The translations under genes and the position numbers were made by a program. Positions 1 through 7,176 of a stretch of DNA of 13,433 nucleotides are shown piece after piece; the first letter of the stretch is position 1; each line of letters opens with the position of its first letter. This DNA is from Candidatus Dormiibacter sp. (GTDB taxonomy: Bacteria > Chloroflexota > Dormibacteria > UBA8260): NCBI GenBank assembly GCA_025450495.1, contig JANWHI010000137.1:1-13433 (forward strand). Direction: 5' to 3'. The notes under the pieces were generated by a model. The model was not told the DNA's origin and made no database searches. It saw nothing but the letters and a program-made list of their open reading frames with translations.

Positions 1-2
1 CC

Positions 3-731
3 GACGTCTACATCGCCATGGGGCAGACCGCCGAGAACGTGGCCCGGCAGCAGGGCATCACGCGCGCGGAGCAGGACAAGTTCGCACTGCGCAGCCAGCA
101 ACGCGCCGTCGCCGCCCAGGACAACGGCTTCTTCGCACGCGAGATCATCCCGGTCGAGCTCCCCGAGGGCGCTGCCGAGATGACCAAGGACGACGGCCCG
201 CGGCGCGACACCAGCCTCGAGAAGCTCGCCGCCCTGGCCCCGGTGTTCCGCGCGGATGGCACCGTCACCGCCGGGAACTCCTGTCCGCTCAACGACGGCG
301 CCGCCGCAGTTGTGGTCATGAGTGACACCAGGGCGCAGGCGCTGGGGATCACCCCGCTGGCCCGGATCATCAGCACCGGGCTCAGCTCGCTCAACCCCGA
401 GCTGATGGGGCTGGGGCCGATCGAGGCCAGCAGGCAGGCCCTGGCTCGCGCCGGCATGGGCATCGCCGACGTCGACGTCGTCGAGATCAACGAGGCCTTC
501 GCAGCCCAGTGCATCCCCGCCGCTCGCGGCATCGGCATCGATCCCTTCGATGACCGATTCAACCCCAACGGCGGGGCCATCGCGCTCGGCCACCCGTTCG
601 GGATGACCGGGGCGCGCATCCTCTGCACGCTGCTCAACGACCTGCGCACCATGGACAGGACCATCGGGCTCGAGTCGATGTGCGTCGGCGGCGGCATGGG
701 CATGGCGATGATCGTGGAGCGGCTCAACTAG
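3..731 (+). CDS. Thiolase (acetyl-CoA C-acyltransferase), 3' part
   Basis: This is the C-terminal 242 residues of a thiolase-superfamily acyltransferase; the reading frame is open at the left edge, so the ATG at 18 is an internal Met and the nucleophilic Cys of the N-terminal half lies outside the window. Thiolases condense two acyl-CoA molecules or cleave 3-ketoacyl-CoA in fatty-acid oxidation or ketone-body and butanoate metabolism. Visible family landmarks are the MGQTAENVA start of the loop domain, VTAGNSCPLNDGAAAV, the NEAFAAQ block, the GGAIALGHPFGMTGAR block whose His (codon 591-593) is catalytic, and the C-terminal CVGGGMGMA block whose Cys (codon 681-683) is the second catalytic Cys. 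All C-terminal catalytic residues are intact. The next gene starts 11 bp after the stop on the same strand. Whether it is biosynthetic or degradative cannot be told. Confidence 0.93.
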   Translation, partial: DVYIAMGQTAENVARQQGITRAEQDKFALRSQQRAVAAQDNGFFAREIIPVELPEGAAEMTKDDGPRRDTSLEKLAALAPVFRADGTVTAGNSCPLNDGAAAVVVMSDTRAQALGITPLARIISTGLSSLNPELMGLGPIEASRQALARAGMGIADVDVVEINEAFAAQCIPAARGIGIDPFDDRFNPNGGAIALGHPFGMTGARILCTLLNDLRTMDRTIGLESMCVGGGMGMAMIVERLN

Positions 732-742
732 AGTCGGCGCCG

Positions 743-1408
743 ATGAGGCGAGCGGCGCTGACCAACCTGATCTGCGCTGGAGCCACCGCTGCGCTTGCCG
801 CCTGCGGGTCGAGCGCCGCCCCCGCCCCACTTGCCACGCCCGCCGGCGCCTCGGCAACGCCCGCGCCGGCCCAGCGCACCGACCTGCAGGTCGTGTACAC
901 GCTCATCTACCCGCCGACCTCGAGCGGGGGCGACTGCTTCCAGGCCAACGGCGGCCCTGCCGCCACGGCATCCTGTCCCTTCACCTCGCGGCTGACGGCA
1001 GCGGTGGCGGCGGCGATCGCGGCCCAGACCTCGGGGGGCGGAGCCGACCCGGTCTGCGGCTGCCAGAACGTCGATCCCAGCCAGACGGCGACCTACACCG
1101 TGGGGACACCGCCGCGGGGAGGCACCATCCTGGTCACCTCGTTCGGGTCGCTGCACGTCGTGTACGTGGTGATCTGGTCGGGCAACGCCTTCCTTGTCGA
1201 CGACATCATCTACTGCACGCCGGCAGTGACCAGCGTGTACCCCGGCGAGACGCCCAGCGGCTGCTGCGGCGGGGCGTCGCTCAGCGGGGGGCGGGCCCGG
1301 TGGCCACCGGGCGCGCCGGGTCGCTCACCCATTCGCTCCACGATCCGGGATACAGCGCGGCGCGGAGGCCGGCGATCTCCAGGCCGAGGACCTCGTGGGC
1401 GGCGGTGA
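743..1408 (+). CDS. Small secreted lipoprotein of unknown function
   Basis: No family is recognised. The predicted 221-residue product starts with a lipoprotein signal peptide: basic MRRAALTN, a hydrophobic stretch, then the lipobox LAAC with the lipidated Cys at residue 21. An Ala/Pro/Thr-rich linker (about 24-45) leads to a domain beginning with a predicted strand (LQVVYTLIYPPT) and carrying Cys at 65, 78, 105, 107 and 158 plus a CC pair at 174-175, which suggests disulfides in an extracytoplasmic domain. The start is the ATG at 743, because the signal peptide begins exactly there; no strong ribosome site is visible and it may be translated with the thiolase 11 bp upstream. Residues from about 180 onward are Arg/Gly/Pro-rich and are coded antisense to the end of the sulfurtransferase gene, so this tail is probably not conserved. 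Confidence 0.7.
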   Translation: MRRAALTNLICAGATAALAACGSSAAPAPLATPAGASATPAPAQRTDLQVVYTLIYPPTSSGGDCFQANGGPAATASCPFTSRLTAAVAAAIAAQTSGGGADPVCGCQNVDPSQTATYTVGTPPRGGTILVTSFGSLHVVYVVIWSGNAFLVDDIIYCTPAVTSVYPGETPSGCCGGASLSGGRARWPPGAPGRSPIRSTIRDTARRGGRRSPGRGPRGRR

Positions 1409-2123
1409 CCCCCGACCCACAGTAGGCACCCACCGACACGCCCGGGGTCACGCCGGCGGCGGCGAACCGCCGGCGCAGCGCCTCCGCGGGTAGGAAGCGT
1501 CCGTCGCCGGCCAGGTTGGCGGTGGTGGGGAGGCTGCGTGCGCCGGGGATGTGGCCGGCGACCGGGTCAACCGGCTCGACCTCACCGCGGTACCGTTCGG
1601 CTGCCCGGGCGTCGAGCAGGATCGCCTGGCGGGCGGTGAGCGCGGCAGCCTCGGCGTCCAGCACCGGCATCGCGCCGGGCGCCGCGGTGAAATCGCCCGC
1701 GTGGCCGTCCGGCTCGTCAGTTGACGGGGCCAGCCCGGCGGCGACCCATGCGGCGTAGCCACCGTCGAGGAGGCGGACATCCGGATGGCCGAAATAGCGG
1801 AGCAGCCACCAGGCCCGGGCGGCGCTGAGCCCGCCACCGGCGTCGTAGACGACCACCGGCCGGCGCGAGCTGACCCCGGCACCGCGCATCGCCAGCTCGA
1901 AGTCACGGGCGCCGGGGAGCGGGTGCCTGCCCCGGCCACCACCGGGCGGGGCAGCCAGGTCGCGGTCGAGATCCAGGAACCGCGCGCCCGGGATGTGGCC
2001 GGCGCGGAAATCCTCGATCCCTGGCGGGCCGGCGAGGCTCCACCTGACATCAAGGAGGAGCGGCGCGGGCTGGCCCCGGATGGCCGAGTCGAGCTCCTCC
2101 ACGGAGATCAGCGGGTTGTCCAC
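1281..2123 (-). CDS. sseA: Sulfurtransferase, 3-mercaptopyruvate/thiosulfate type (two rhodanese domains)
   Basis: A 280-residue tandem-rhodanese enzyme of the usual family length. It transfers sulfane sulfur from a donor to a thiol acceptor or cyanide through a Cys persulfide. The N-terminal domain (about 5-130) has LLLDVRW, AGHIPGARFLDLD and VVVYDAGGG; the last block has Asp at the loop position where a catalytic Cys would sit, so this domain is the inactive one. The C-terminal domain (about 150-275) has ILLDARAAERYRGEVEP, AGHIPGA and the active loop CGSGVTA with Cys235. CGSGVT is the loop typical of 3-mercaptopyruvate sulfurtransferases, whereas CRKGVT is typical of rhodaneses. The GTG start at 2123 is chosen because GGAGG lies 7 bases upstream; the open frame runs further up to 2867 but has no homology there and crosses the divergent gene. 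Its 3' end overlaps the convergent lipoprotein frame by 128 bp. Confidence 0.92.
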   Translation of the reverse strand: MDNPLISVEELDSAIRGQPAPLLLDVRWSLAGPPGIEDFRAGHIPGARFLDLDRDLAAPPGGGRGRHPLPGARDFELAMRGAGVSSRRPVVVYDAGGGLSAARAWWLLRYFGHPDVRLLDGGYAAWVAAGLAPSTDEPDGHAGDFTAAPGAMPVLDAEAAALTARQAILLDARAAERYRGEVEPVDPVAGHIPGARSLPTTANLAGDGRFLPAEALRRRFAAAGVTPGVSVGAYCGSGVTAAHEVLGLEIAGLRAALYPGSWSEWVSDPARPVATGPAPR

Positions 2124-2130
2124 TCGATCG

Positions 2131-2135
2131 CCTCC
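2131..2135 (-). promoter_or_regulatory. Shine-Dalgarno site of the sulfurtransferase
   Basis: GGAGG on the minus strand, 7 bases before the GTG at 2123. It decides the start of this gene among several in-frame candidates of a much longer open frame. Confidence 0.7.
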
Positions 2136-2224
2136 AGAACCATGCCGCGACCCGGCGCGTTGCAACCATTGCCGCCGGGCGCACATGCGTACACCCGCGC
2201 GGCATCGAATGAGTGAACGCATGG

Positions 2225-2230
2225 TACGGT
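2225..2230 (+). promoter_or_regulatory. Candidate -10 box for a leaderless L,D-transpeptidase transcript
   Basis: TACGGT fits TANNNT and ends 7 bases before the ATG at 2238, the distance expected if transcription starts at the start codon. No Shine-Dalgarno site and no clear -35 are visible. On the minus strand TACCAT (2226 back to 2221) overlaps it and could serve the divergent sulfurtransferase. This is inference from spacing only. Confidence 0.35.
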
Positions 2231-2237
2231 TCAAGTG

Positions 2238-3491
2238 ATGATCTCCCGGCGCACGCTCGTCTACGCCACGGTCGCCACGGGGGCGGCGCTGCTGGCGGGC
2301 TGCGGCACCGCCAACATCGCCACCAGTCCCGGCGGCGGCGGCCCGGTCGGCCTCGCTGCCATCGCACCGACCCCGCCTGATCTCACCATCAGCCCGTCCG
2401 ACCGTACCGCGGGGGTGCCACTCGACCTCCCGGTGAAGGTGTCGACCACCAACGGCAACATCACGGCGGTGGCCGTGACACGCATCGACGGCACCCCCAC
2501 CCCCGTCCCTGGCACCCTGTCGAGTGACAGCAAATCCTGGACGGCCAGCGATGGACTCGATCCATCGGCTCGATACCGGGTTGTCGCCACCGCGGTCGGC
2601 GCCGGCGGCACCCATACGACGGCCCAGGCCGCGTTCGCGACGATCACCTCGGTGGCGGGGCGCCTGCTCACCGACTCCACCCCGCCTGATGGGGCCACCG
2701 TGGGGGTCGGCGAGCCGATCGACCTCACCTTCAACACGCCGATCGCGGACGCGCAACAGCAGGAGATCGTCAAGCACCTCAGCGTGGTCTCGACCCCGCC
2801 ACAGCCGGGCGCATGGCACTGGTTCTCGGCCACGCAGATCCACTACCGGCCGGCTCAGTACTGGCAATCAGGCACCAAGGTGACGATCACCGCCAACTTC
2901 CACGGCGTCAACGCCGGCGGCGGCATCTGGGGTCTGGCCGGCTGGTCGAAGACCTTCACCGTGGGTGCCAAGCACGTCTCGCTGCTCAATGATGTGACCC
3001 ACACGATGTCGGTCTACGAGAACGACAAGCTGGTCAACAGCTGGCCGATCAGCATGGGCAAGCCCGGCTTCGCCACCCTCTCGGGCAACCTGATCGTTCT
3101 CTACAAGACGTACAAGATCAAGATGAACTCCTGCCAGACGTTCGGTGGCGCCGCCTGTGTGCCCGGCAGCACCAACTACTACGACGACTATGTCTACTAC
3201 GACACCGCCATCTCCACCAACGGCTTCTTCATCCACTCCGCGCCGTGGTCGGTGGGTGACCAGGGATCCCGCGACGTCTCGCATGGCTGTGTCAACCTCA
3301 GCGAGGCGCACGCCATCAACTTCTACAACTGGGCGCTCCCCGGTGACGTGGTGCAGGTCAGCTCCACCGTCAACGTCGCCGACATCAACAACGGCGAGGC
3401 CGACTGGCAGATCCCGTTCGCCCAGTTCGACAACACGGGTGTCGCCGCTCCCGTCATCGTCCCCAAGGGCGCGCTGCCGGGCGGTCTGTAA
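2238..3491 (+). CDS. L,D-transpeptidase lipoprotein with Ig-like domains (YkuD fold)
   Basis: A 417-residue exported enzyme predicted to make 3-3 cross-links in peptidoglycan or to attach proteins to it, acting outside the membrane. The N-terminus has an Arg pair (MISRRTLVY), a hydrophobic core and the lipobox LAGC with Cys22, so it is a lipoprotein, possibly exported by Tat. A Gly/Pro linker is followed by two predicted beta-sandwich Ig-like regions (about 48-138 and 142-243, the second with the DGATVGVGEPIDLTF motif known from mycobacterial-type Ldt proteins). The YkuD catalytic domain (about 246-376) ends in the signature with His333, His349 and catalytic Cys351 in SHGCVN. An extra Cys pair (299 and 307) lies in the loop before the active site. 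ATG 2238 was preferred to the GTG directly before it because of the -10 spacing. Its stop is 6 bp from that of the convergent flippase. Confidence 0.93.
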   Translation: MISRRTLVYATVATGAALLAGCGTANIATSPGGGGPVGLAAIAPTPPDLTISPSDRTAGVPLDLPVKVSTTNGNITAVAVTRIDGTPTPVPGTLSSDSKSWTASDGLDPSARYRVVATAVGAGGTHTTAQAAFATITSVAGRLLTDSTPPDGATVGVGEPIDLTFNTPIADAQQQEIVKHLSVVSTPPQPGAWHWFSATQIHYRPAQYWQSGTKVTITANFHGVNAGGGIWGLAGWSKTFTVGAKHVSLLNDVTHTMSVYENDKLVNSWPISMGKPGFATLSGNLIVLYKTYKIKMNSCQTFGGAACVPGSTNYYDDYVYYDTAISTNGFFIHSAPWSVGDQGSRDVSHGCVNLSEAHAINFYNWALPGDVVQVSSTVNVADINNGEADWQIPFAQFDNTGVAAPVIVPKGALPGGL

Positions 3492-3511
3492 CCGCAGTCA
3501 GGCAGGCGGTT
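3490..3511. terminator. Candidate shared terminator hairpin between convergent genes
   Basis: AACCGC (3490-3495) and GCGGTT (3506-3511) form a 6-bp stem with a 10-base loop. It spans the L,D-transpeptidase stop and the end of the flippase gene. There is no T-run on either side, so it would be a weak or factor-assisted terminator. Confidence 0.3.
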
Positions 3512-5054
3512 CCGGCCGCGCCGAGCGGAGCCGCAACGCGCGCCGGATGATCGACTGCTCCTCCGCGTCGGCGGTGCGCAGAACGAACAGCATCAGCACA
3601 TAGATCACCGCCGCCAGGACGGTCACCGTCACCACCGCGAGCTTGCCGTGCGGGTTGGTGAGCGCGATGAAGCCACCCATCACCAGGCCGGCGATCACCG
3701 GTTTCCAGCACAGCCTCACCACCCGCAACGGCCCCAACACTCTGCGCAGCGCGAACCACCCCACCGCCACCAGGCCGATCTCGGTGGCGACCGTTGCCCA
3801 GCTGGCACCGAGGTAGCCGAACCGCGGGATCAGGGTGATGTTGAGCGCGAAGTTCAGCACCAGGCCGCTCAGGGCCACGTAGGCAAAGAGCTTCTGCCTG
3901 TCGATGGCGTTGAGCACGGCGGCGAAGGTGTTGTCGACGAACATGAAGACGACGGCGAGCGCCAGGATGCGCAGCGCCGCGCCGCTCTCGGAGAACTTGC
4001 TGGTGATCAGGGCGATGTACTGCGGGGCAAGCAGGAACAGGCCGACGGTGATCGGCCAGCCGATCACGGCCAGGCCCTTGAAGAACTTCTCCGCCGACGC
4101 CAGCACCCGGTTCGGCGCGCTCCGGTAATAGATCGCCAGCACCGGGAACATCACCGTGCGCAGCGTCCCTGGGATGAACAGCAGCGCCTCGAAGGGGCGA
4201 TACGCGAAGGTGTACCAGCCGACCTCGGCGTAGGAGCGGTAGTGCTGCAGGATGGGCACGTCGAGCTTGAAGTACACCGTGGTGAGCACGTAGGTGATCG
4301 CCAGCGGGATGCCGGCCCTGATCCAGCGCCGGAACAGCTCCGGCTCGAGCTGCCAGCGAGGCCGCAGGATGCGCCTGCTGAGCAGCACGACGATGAAGTA
4401 CGCGGTGGCGAAGCCTGAGCTGGCCGCGTACGCCCAGAGGAAGTAGCCGGGACCGGCGTGGATCCGTGAGCCAATCAGCGCTAGCACCAGGATCACCGCC
4501 GTCTCGGGAACGATCTCGGCGATCTCGAAGTTGAGCCGTTGCAGCGCGTAGAGGCTGCTGCGCAACAGCAGCGAGTAACCGCTGAGGACGAGCAGCGCGA
4601 ATGCCGGCAGCAGCAGGGACTCGATGCCGGCGAACCACAGGGCGGCGGCCAGCAGCGGCAGCGAGATGGCGATCAGGAACAGCTTCACCGAGGCGACGTT
4701 GTTGAAATAGCGAACCAGCTGATGGGGCTCGCGCGCACCCTCGCGCACGTAGAGCGCGGTGAAGCCGACGTCGGTGACGGCGCCGACCAGCGCGGTGTAG
4801 GTGATCGCGGTCTGCATCTGACCGAAGCGCGAGTCGCCGAGCGCGTTGCCGATGGCCACCACCGCGACCAGCGCGAGCACACGCGACGCGATCCGCGCGA
4901 GCAGGATCAGGACGGTGAAGCGGAGCGCTCTCGACCCGAGTCCGCTGGTGGAATCAGGCGCGACCGTGCCGGGCGGGTCTGGCGGCTCGTCCTGCAAGGT
5001 GGCCCATTCTAGGGATGGAGGCGGCGCCTCAAGCGGCGCTCGCGACGGTCCCAC
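3498..5054 (-). CDS. Oligosaccharide/polysaccharide flippase (Wzx-like, MOP superfamily)
   Basis: A 518-residue integral membrane protein predicted to flip lipid-linked saccharide units across the cytoplasmic membrane. A soluble Pro-rich N-terminus (about 1-40) is followed by many hydrophobic segments spread over the rest, consistent with the 12-14 helices of this superfamily. Features typical of the family are the early SRVLALVAVVAIGNALGDSR segment with Gly and small residues, the ADVGFTALYVRE-like second helix region (here TDVGFTALYVREGAREP), the central ITYVLTTVYFKLDVPIL helix and the FGYLGASWATVATE segment in the C-terminal half. The GTG at 5054 is the most upstream start and overlaps the exonuclease gene by 46 bp; no ribosome site is seen, and a TTG a little downstream is an alternative. 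Same-strand overlap suggests co-transcription with the exonuclease. No glycosyltransferases are nearby, so its substrate is unknown. Confidence 0.85.
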   Translation of the reverse strand: MGPSRAPLEAPPPSLEWATLQDEPPDPPGTVAPDSTSGLGSRALRFTVLILLARIASRVLALVAVVAIGNALGDSRFGQMQTAITYTALVGAVTDVGFTALYVREGAREPHQLVRYFNNVASVKLFLIAISLPLLAAALWFAGIESLLLPAFALLVLSGYSLLLRSSLYALQRLNFEIAEIVPETAVILVLALIGSRIHAGPGYFLWAYAASSGFATAYFIVVLLSRRILRPRWQLEPELFRRWIRAGIPLAITYVLTTVYFKLDVPILQHYRSYAEVGWYTFAYRPFEALLFIPGTLRTVMFPVLAIYYRSAPNRVLASAEKFFKGLAVIGWPITVGLFLLAPQYIALITSKFSESGAALRILALAVVFMFVDNTFAAVLNAIDRQKLFAYVALSGLVLNFALNITLIPRFGYLGASWATVATEIGLVAVGWFALRRVLGPLRVVRLCWKPVIAGLVMGGFIALTNPHGKLAVVTVTVLAAVIYVLMLFVLRTADAEEQSIIRRALRLRSARPEPPA

Positions 5055-6274
5055 TCGTCAGCGCCGGCGGAGCCGCCACCGCGAAGCCGGTCCCACCACG
5101 GTCCCATCTCGTCGCGGACTCGGCGCACGCCGACACAGACATCCAGCGCGGTGGCAAGGTCGCCACTGCGCTCGAGGCGGATCGCGTAGCCGCGGGCGGC
5201 GCGGACGTCGCGACCGTCGCCGGTGTGGAGACGCCGCCAGACATCGATCGCCTCAGTCATGGCACCGCGACGCTGCAGCGCCACGGCAAGGCGATGAGCG
5301 GCGTGGCGCGCCCAGGGCTCGACGTCGGCGGCGACTGTGGCTCGCAGCTCGACCTCAGCGGCGTCGGCGACGCCGCGCCGTTCGAGGTGGCGGGCGAGGT
5401 GGTAGGCGTCGGCGGCGTGGGGCGGGCGCACTCTGTCCCCGCCGACGTGGGCGGCGAGGCGGGCGCCGACGAGCACGGTGCTGACGATGTCCTGGAGGTT
5501 GTGCGCGATGACACCGGCGAGGACCGGGGCCGGGGCGCCACGCAGCCAGGCACGGTAGCGGCTCGGTGCCTCGAAGCCGGGGACATCGTCGACGCGGTGG
5601 TGGTTGAGCAGTGACATCTCCGCGTGGCGGAGGGTGCAGGCGCCGAGCCGGTCGGCAAAGAGACGGCGGACGGGCCCGAGCAGGTCGCCGTGCAGCCGCG
5701 GTTCCACGCTCACCGGGTCGAGTCGATTCATGGTGCAGCGCGCCGCCAGGACCGGGATGTCGAAGCTGCGCCCGTTGTAGGTGAGCCAGAGCCGGTGCGC
5801 GCTGATCCGCGCCGCGATGGCGGCGAGCATCGCCTCCTCGCCGTCGGGGTCGACCAGCAGGTACTGCTCGCAGTCGAGGGTCTCGGCGCGCTGGATGCCG
5901 AGGCCCACCAGGAAGGCCATGACCCCGGCGCCGTGCAGGCCGAGGCTCTCGATGTCGAGCACGCCCACCCCCTCGCGGCCCACCCAGGCGGGGCCGGCAG
6001 CTTCGCAGGGATGACCGAGCAGGGCCATGAGGTCGGCCGTGGGGGGCATCGACGACAGGCCCGAGCACCCCAGGAAACCGCTGAGCTCGACGTCCAGCCG
6101 GCGGACGAAGACCTCACCGCGGGCTGCGGGTTCCGCGGCGAAGCCGAGATCGGCGGCGCGATCGGTGATGTTCCGGAGAGGCGGCCGCGGCGACGCCCTG
6201 GCGACGCCCGTTCCGCCCAGGGCGGACAGCCGCGCCCGCAGAGCGCTGATGGTGGCCGCCCGCTGCTCGATCAC
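5009..6274 (-). CDS. mrfB: MrfB/YprB-type DEDDh 3'-5' exonuclease with helical repeats
   Basis: A 421-residue protein matching the MrfB (YprB) family, whose Bacillus subtilis member is an exonuclease working with the MrfA helicase in repair of mitomycin adducts. After an N-terminal region (1-100), the RNase H-like fold spans about 101-275 with all five DEDDh residues visible: Asp107 and Glu109 in VGVLDIES, Asp172 in TYNGRSFDIPVL, and His258 and Asp262 in AHNLQDIVS. The blocks AFLVGLG, HGDLLGPVRR and DDVPGFEAPSRY are typical of this family. The C-terminus (about 285-400) is helical, Ala/Arg/Leu-rich and TPR-like. Start: GTG at 6274, six bases after a -10 box, without a ribosome site, so the message is predicted leaderless. 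A complete LexA operator lies in its promoter. The stop overlaps the start of the flippase gene. Confidence 0.9.
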   Translation of the reverse strand: MIEQRAATISALRARLSALGGTGVARASPRPPLRNITDRAADLGFAAEPAARGEVFVRRLDVELSGFLGCSGLSSMPPTADLMALLGHPCEAAGPAWVGREGVGVLDIESLGLHGAGVMAFLVGLGIQRAETLDCEQYLLVDPDGEEAMLAAIAARISAHRLWLTYNGRSFDIPVLAARCTMNRLDPVSVEPRLHGDLLGPVRRLFADRLGACTLRHAEMSLLNHHRVDDVPGFEAPSRYRAWLRGAPAPVLAGVIAHNLQDIVSTVLVGARLAAHVGGDRVRPPHAADAYHLARHLERRGVADAAEVELRATVAADVEPWARHAAHRLAVALQRRGAMTEAIDVWRRLHTGDGRDVRAARGYAIRLERSGDLATALDVCVGVRRVRDEMGPWWDRLRGGGSAGADEWDRRERRLRRRLHP

Positions 6275-6280
6275 GCGCGC

Positions 6281-6309
6281 AGGGTATCGAACACCTGTTC
6301 GATGCGCAA
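6281..6309 (-). promoter_or_regulatory. SOS promoter of the exonuclease gene with LexA box in the spacer
   Basis: Read on the minus strand: -35 TTGCGC (6309-6304), a 17-base spacer, and -10 TACCCT (6286-6281), then 6 bases to the GTG. The spacer holds CGAACAGGTGTTCG (6301-6288), which fits the Gram-positive LexA consensus CGAACRNRYGTTCG at every position; the flanking bases extend it to TCGA...TCGA. LexA bound here would cover the promoter core. The match is seen directly; regulation by LexA is inferred. Confidence 0.85.
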
Positions 6310-6388
6310 CGCTCCGCTACGATTGCGGCGTCTGCCTCGCTATCGCATTTGTACGCGGGCGGACTGACAGGGATCGGTATACTCGTGG

Positions 6389-6478
6389 AGCAGCGAAAGC
6401 TGTATCCCCCTTCCTGCGGAGCGGCTGGAGGCTATCCTTCGGCCGCTCCCACAGGGAATTTCCCCGGTGCTTTCGGGT
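6389..6478 (+). ncRNA. Candidate small structured RNA (unassigned)
   Basis: This gap between two minus-strand genes has a TATACT -10-like box at 6378-6383 on the plus strand followed by three potential hairpins. The first is GCAGC-GAAA-GCTGT (6390-6403), with a GNRA-type tetraloop. The second is a continuous 14-bp helix, 6418-6431 with 6436-6449, closed by the loop CTAT and extended by TTCCTG/CAGGGA (6411-6416 with 6452-6457). The third is CCCG/CGGG (6463-6466 with 6474-6477). In the long helix two positions pair as G-U only if the plus strand is transcribed; on the minus strand they would be A-C mismatches. No clear -35 is seen and the ends are guesses. It could instead be a 3'-end structure of the glycosylase message. 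Confidence 0.25.
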
Positions 6479-6483
6479 CGCCC

Positions 6484-7152
6484 TCAGGGGGTCACGGTGT
6501 CGACGGCGCGCCAGCAGTACCAGGCCGCCGCTGAGCGGTGGGGACGGAGCACCTCACCCAGCGCCATCAGCTCGCGCGGCGCCGGCATGGTCTCGACGCC
6601 GTGGATCACGGCCCAACCCTTGCGCACGCCAAAGTCGTCGACCGGCCAGACATCGGGGCGGCGCAGGTCGAAGAGCAGGAACATCTCCGCGGTCCAGCGA
6701 CCGATACCGCGGACCACCGAGAGGCGCGCCACCACGTCATCGTCGACCATGGCGGGCAGTTCGGCGAGAGGGACGGTGCCGTTGCTGGACCTGGTGGCGA
6801 GGTCGATGATCGCCGCCGCCTTGGCGCCGGACAGGCCAGCCCCGCGCAGGGTTTCGACAGGCAGCTCGAGGACGGCCGCGGGCGTCGGCACCCCGCCCTC
6901 GAAGAGGGCGATGAAGCGACCGTGGATGGCCGTCGCGGCGCGGCCGGCGAGCTGCTGGTACACGATCGCCCGAGCCAGGGCGTTGAACGCGTCCGTGCCT
7001 GGCGGGCGAGGCGCGAAGGGACCAGCTGCTCGCACCACCGGAGCGAAGGCGGGGTCGACACGAACCAGGAAGTCGCCGATCGAGCGCGGGGAGCGCAGCG
7101 GCCGGCGCGGCAGGCGCGGTGGGTCGGCGGGGGGCGATGCCTCGACCGTCAC
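6484..7152 (-). CDS. alkA: AlkA-type DNA-3-methyladenine glycosylase (HhH-GPD)
   Basis: A 222-residue base-excision repair enzyme that removes alkylated bases such as 3-methyladenine, leaving an abasic site. The helix-hairpin-helix-GPD core shows FNALARAIVYQQLAG (57-71), LRGAGLSGAKAAAI (102-115), the hairpin VRGIGRWTAEMFLLF (147-161) and the catalytic loop VWPVDDFGVRKG, where Asp173 corresponds to the catalytic Asp of Escherichia coli AlkA by motif position. There is no C-terminal Cys cluster, so it is not an EndoIII/MutY iron-sulfur enzyme, and it lacks the N-terminal TBP-like domain of E. coli AlkA. The GTG start at 7152 lies 24 bp after the helicase stop on the same strand, without its own promoter or strong ribosome site, so it should be expressed from the SOS promoter in front of the helicase. 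Confidence 0.92.
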   Translation of the reverse strand: MTVEASPPADPPRLPRRPLRSPRSIGDFLVRVDPAFAPVVRAAGPFAPRPPGTDAFNALARAIVYQQLAGRAATAIHGRFIALFEGGVPTPAAVLELPVETLRGAGLSGAKAAAIIDLATRSSNGTVPLAELPAMVDDDVVARLSVVRGIGRWTAEMFLLFDLRRPDVWPVDDFGVRKGWAVIHGVETMPAPRELMALGEVLRPHRSAAAWYCWRAVDTVTP

Positions 7153-7176
7153 GGACGCGACGCTAGCAGCCGGCCG

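Noticed and set aside
2124..2867. N-terminal extension of the sulfurtransferase frame to 528 residues
   Set aside because: The extension is antisense to the L,D-transpeptidase signal and Ig-like region, has no family similarity, and a GTG with GGAGG at proper spacing exists at 2123.
6370..6480. Assignment of the structured gap to a known RNA (SRP RNA, 6S RNA, tmRNA, c-di-GMP or c-di-AMP riboswitch)
   Set aside because: The conserved core sequences of these families that I know are absent, so the element is left unassigned.
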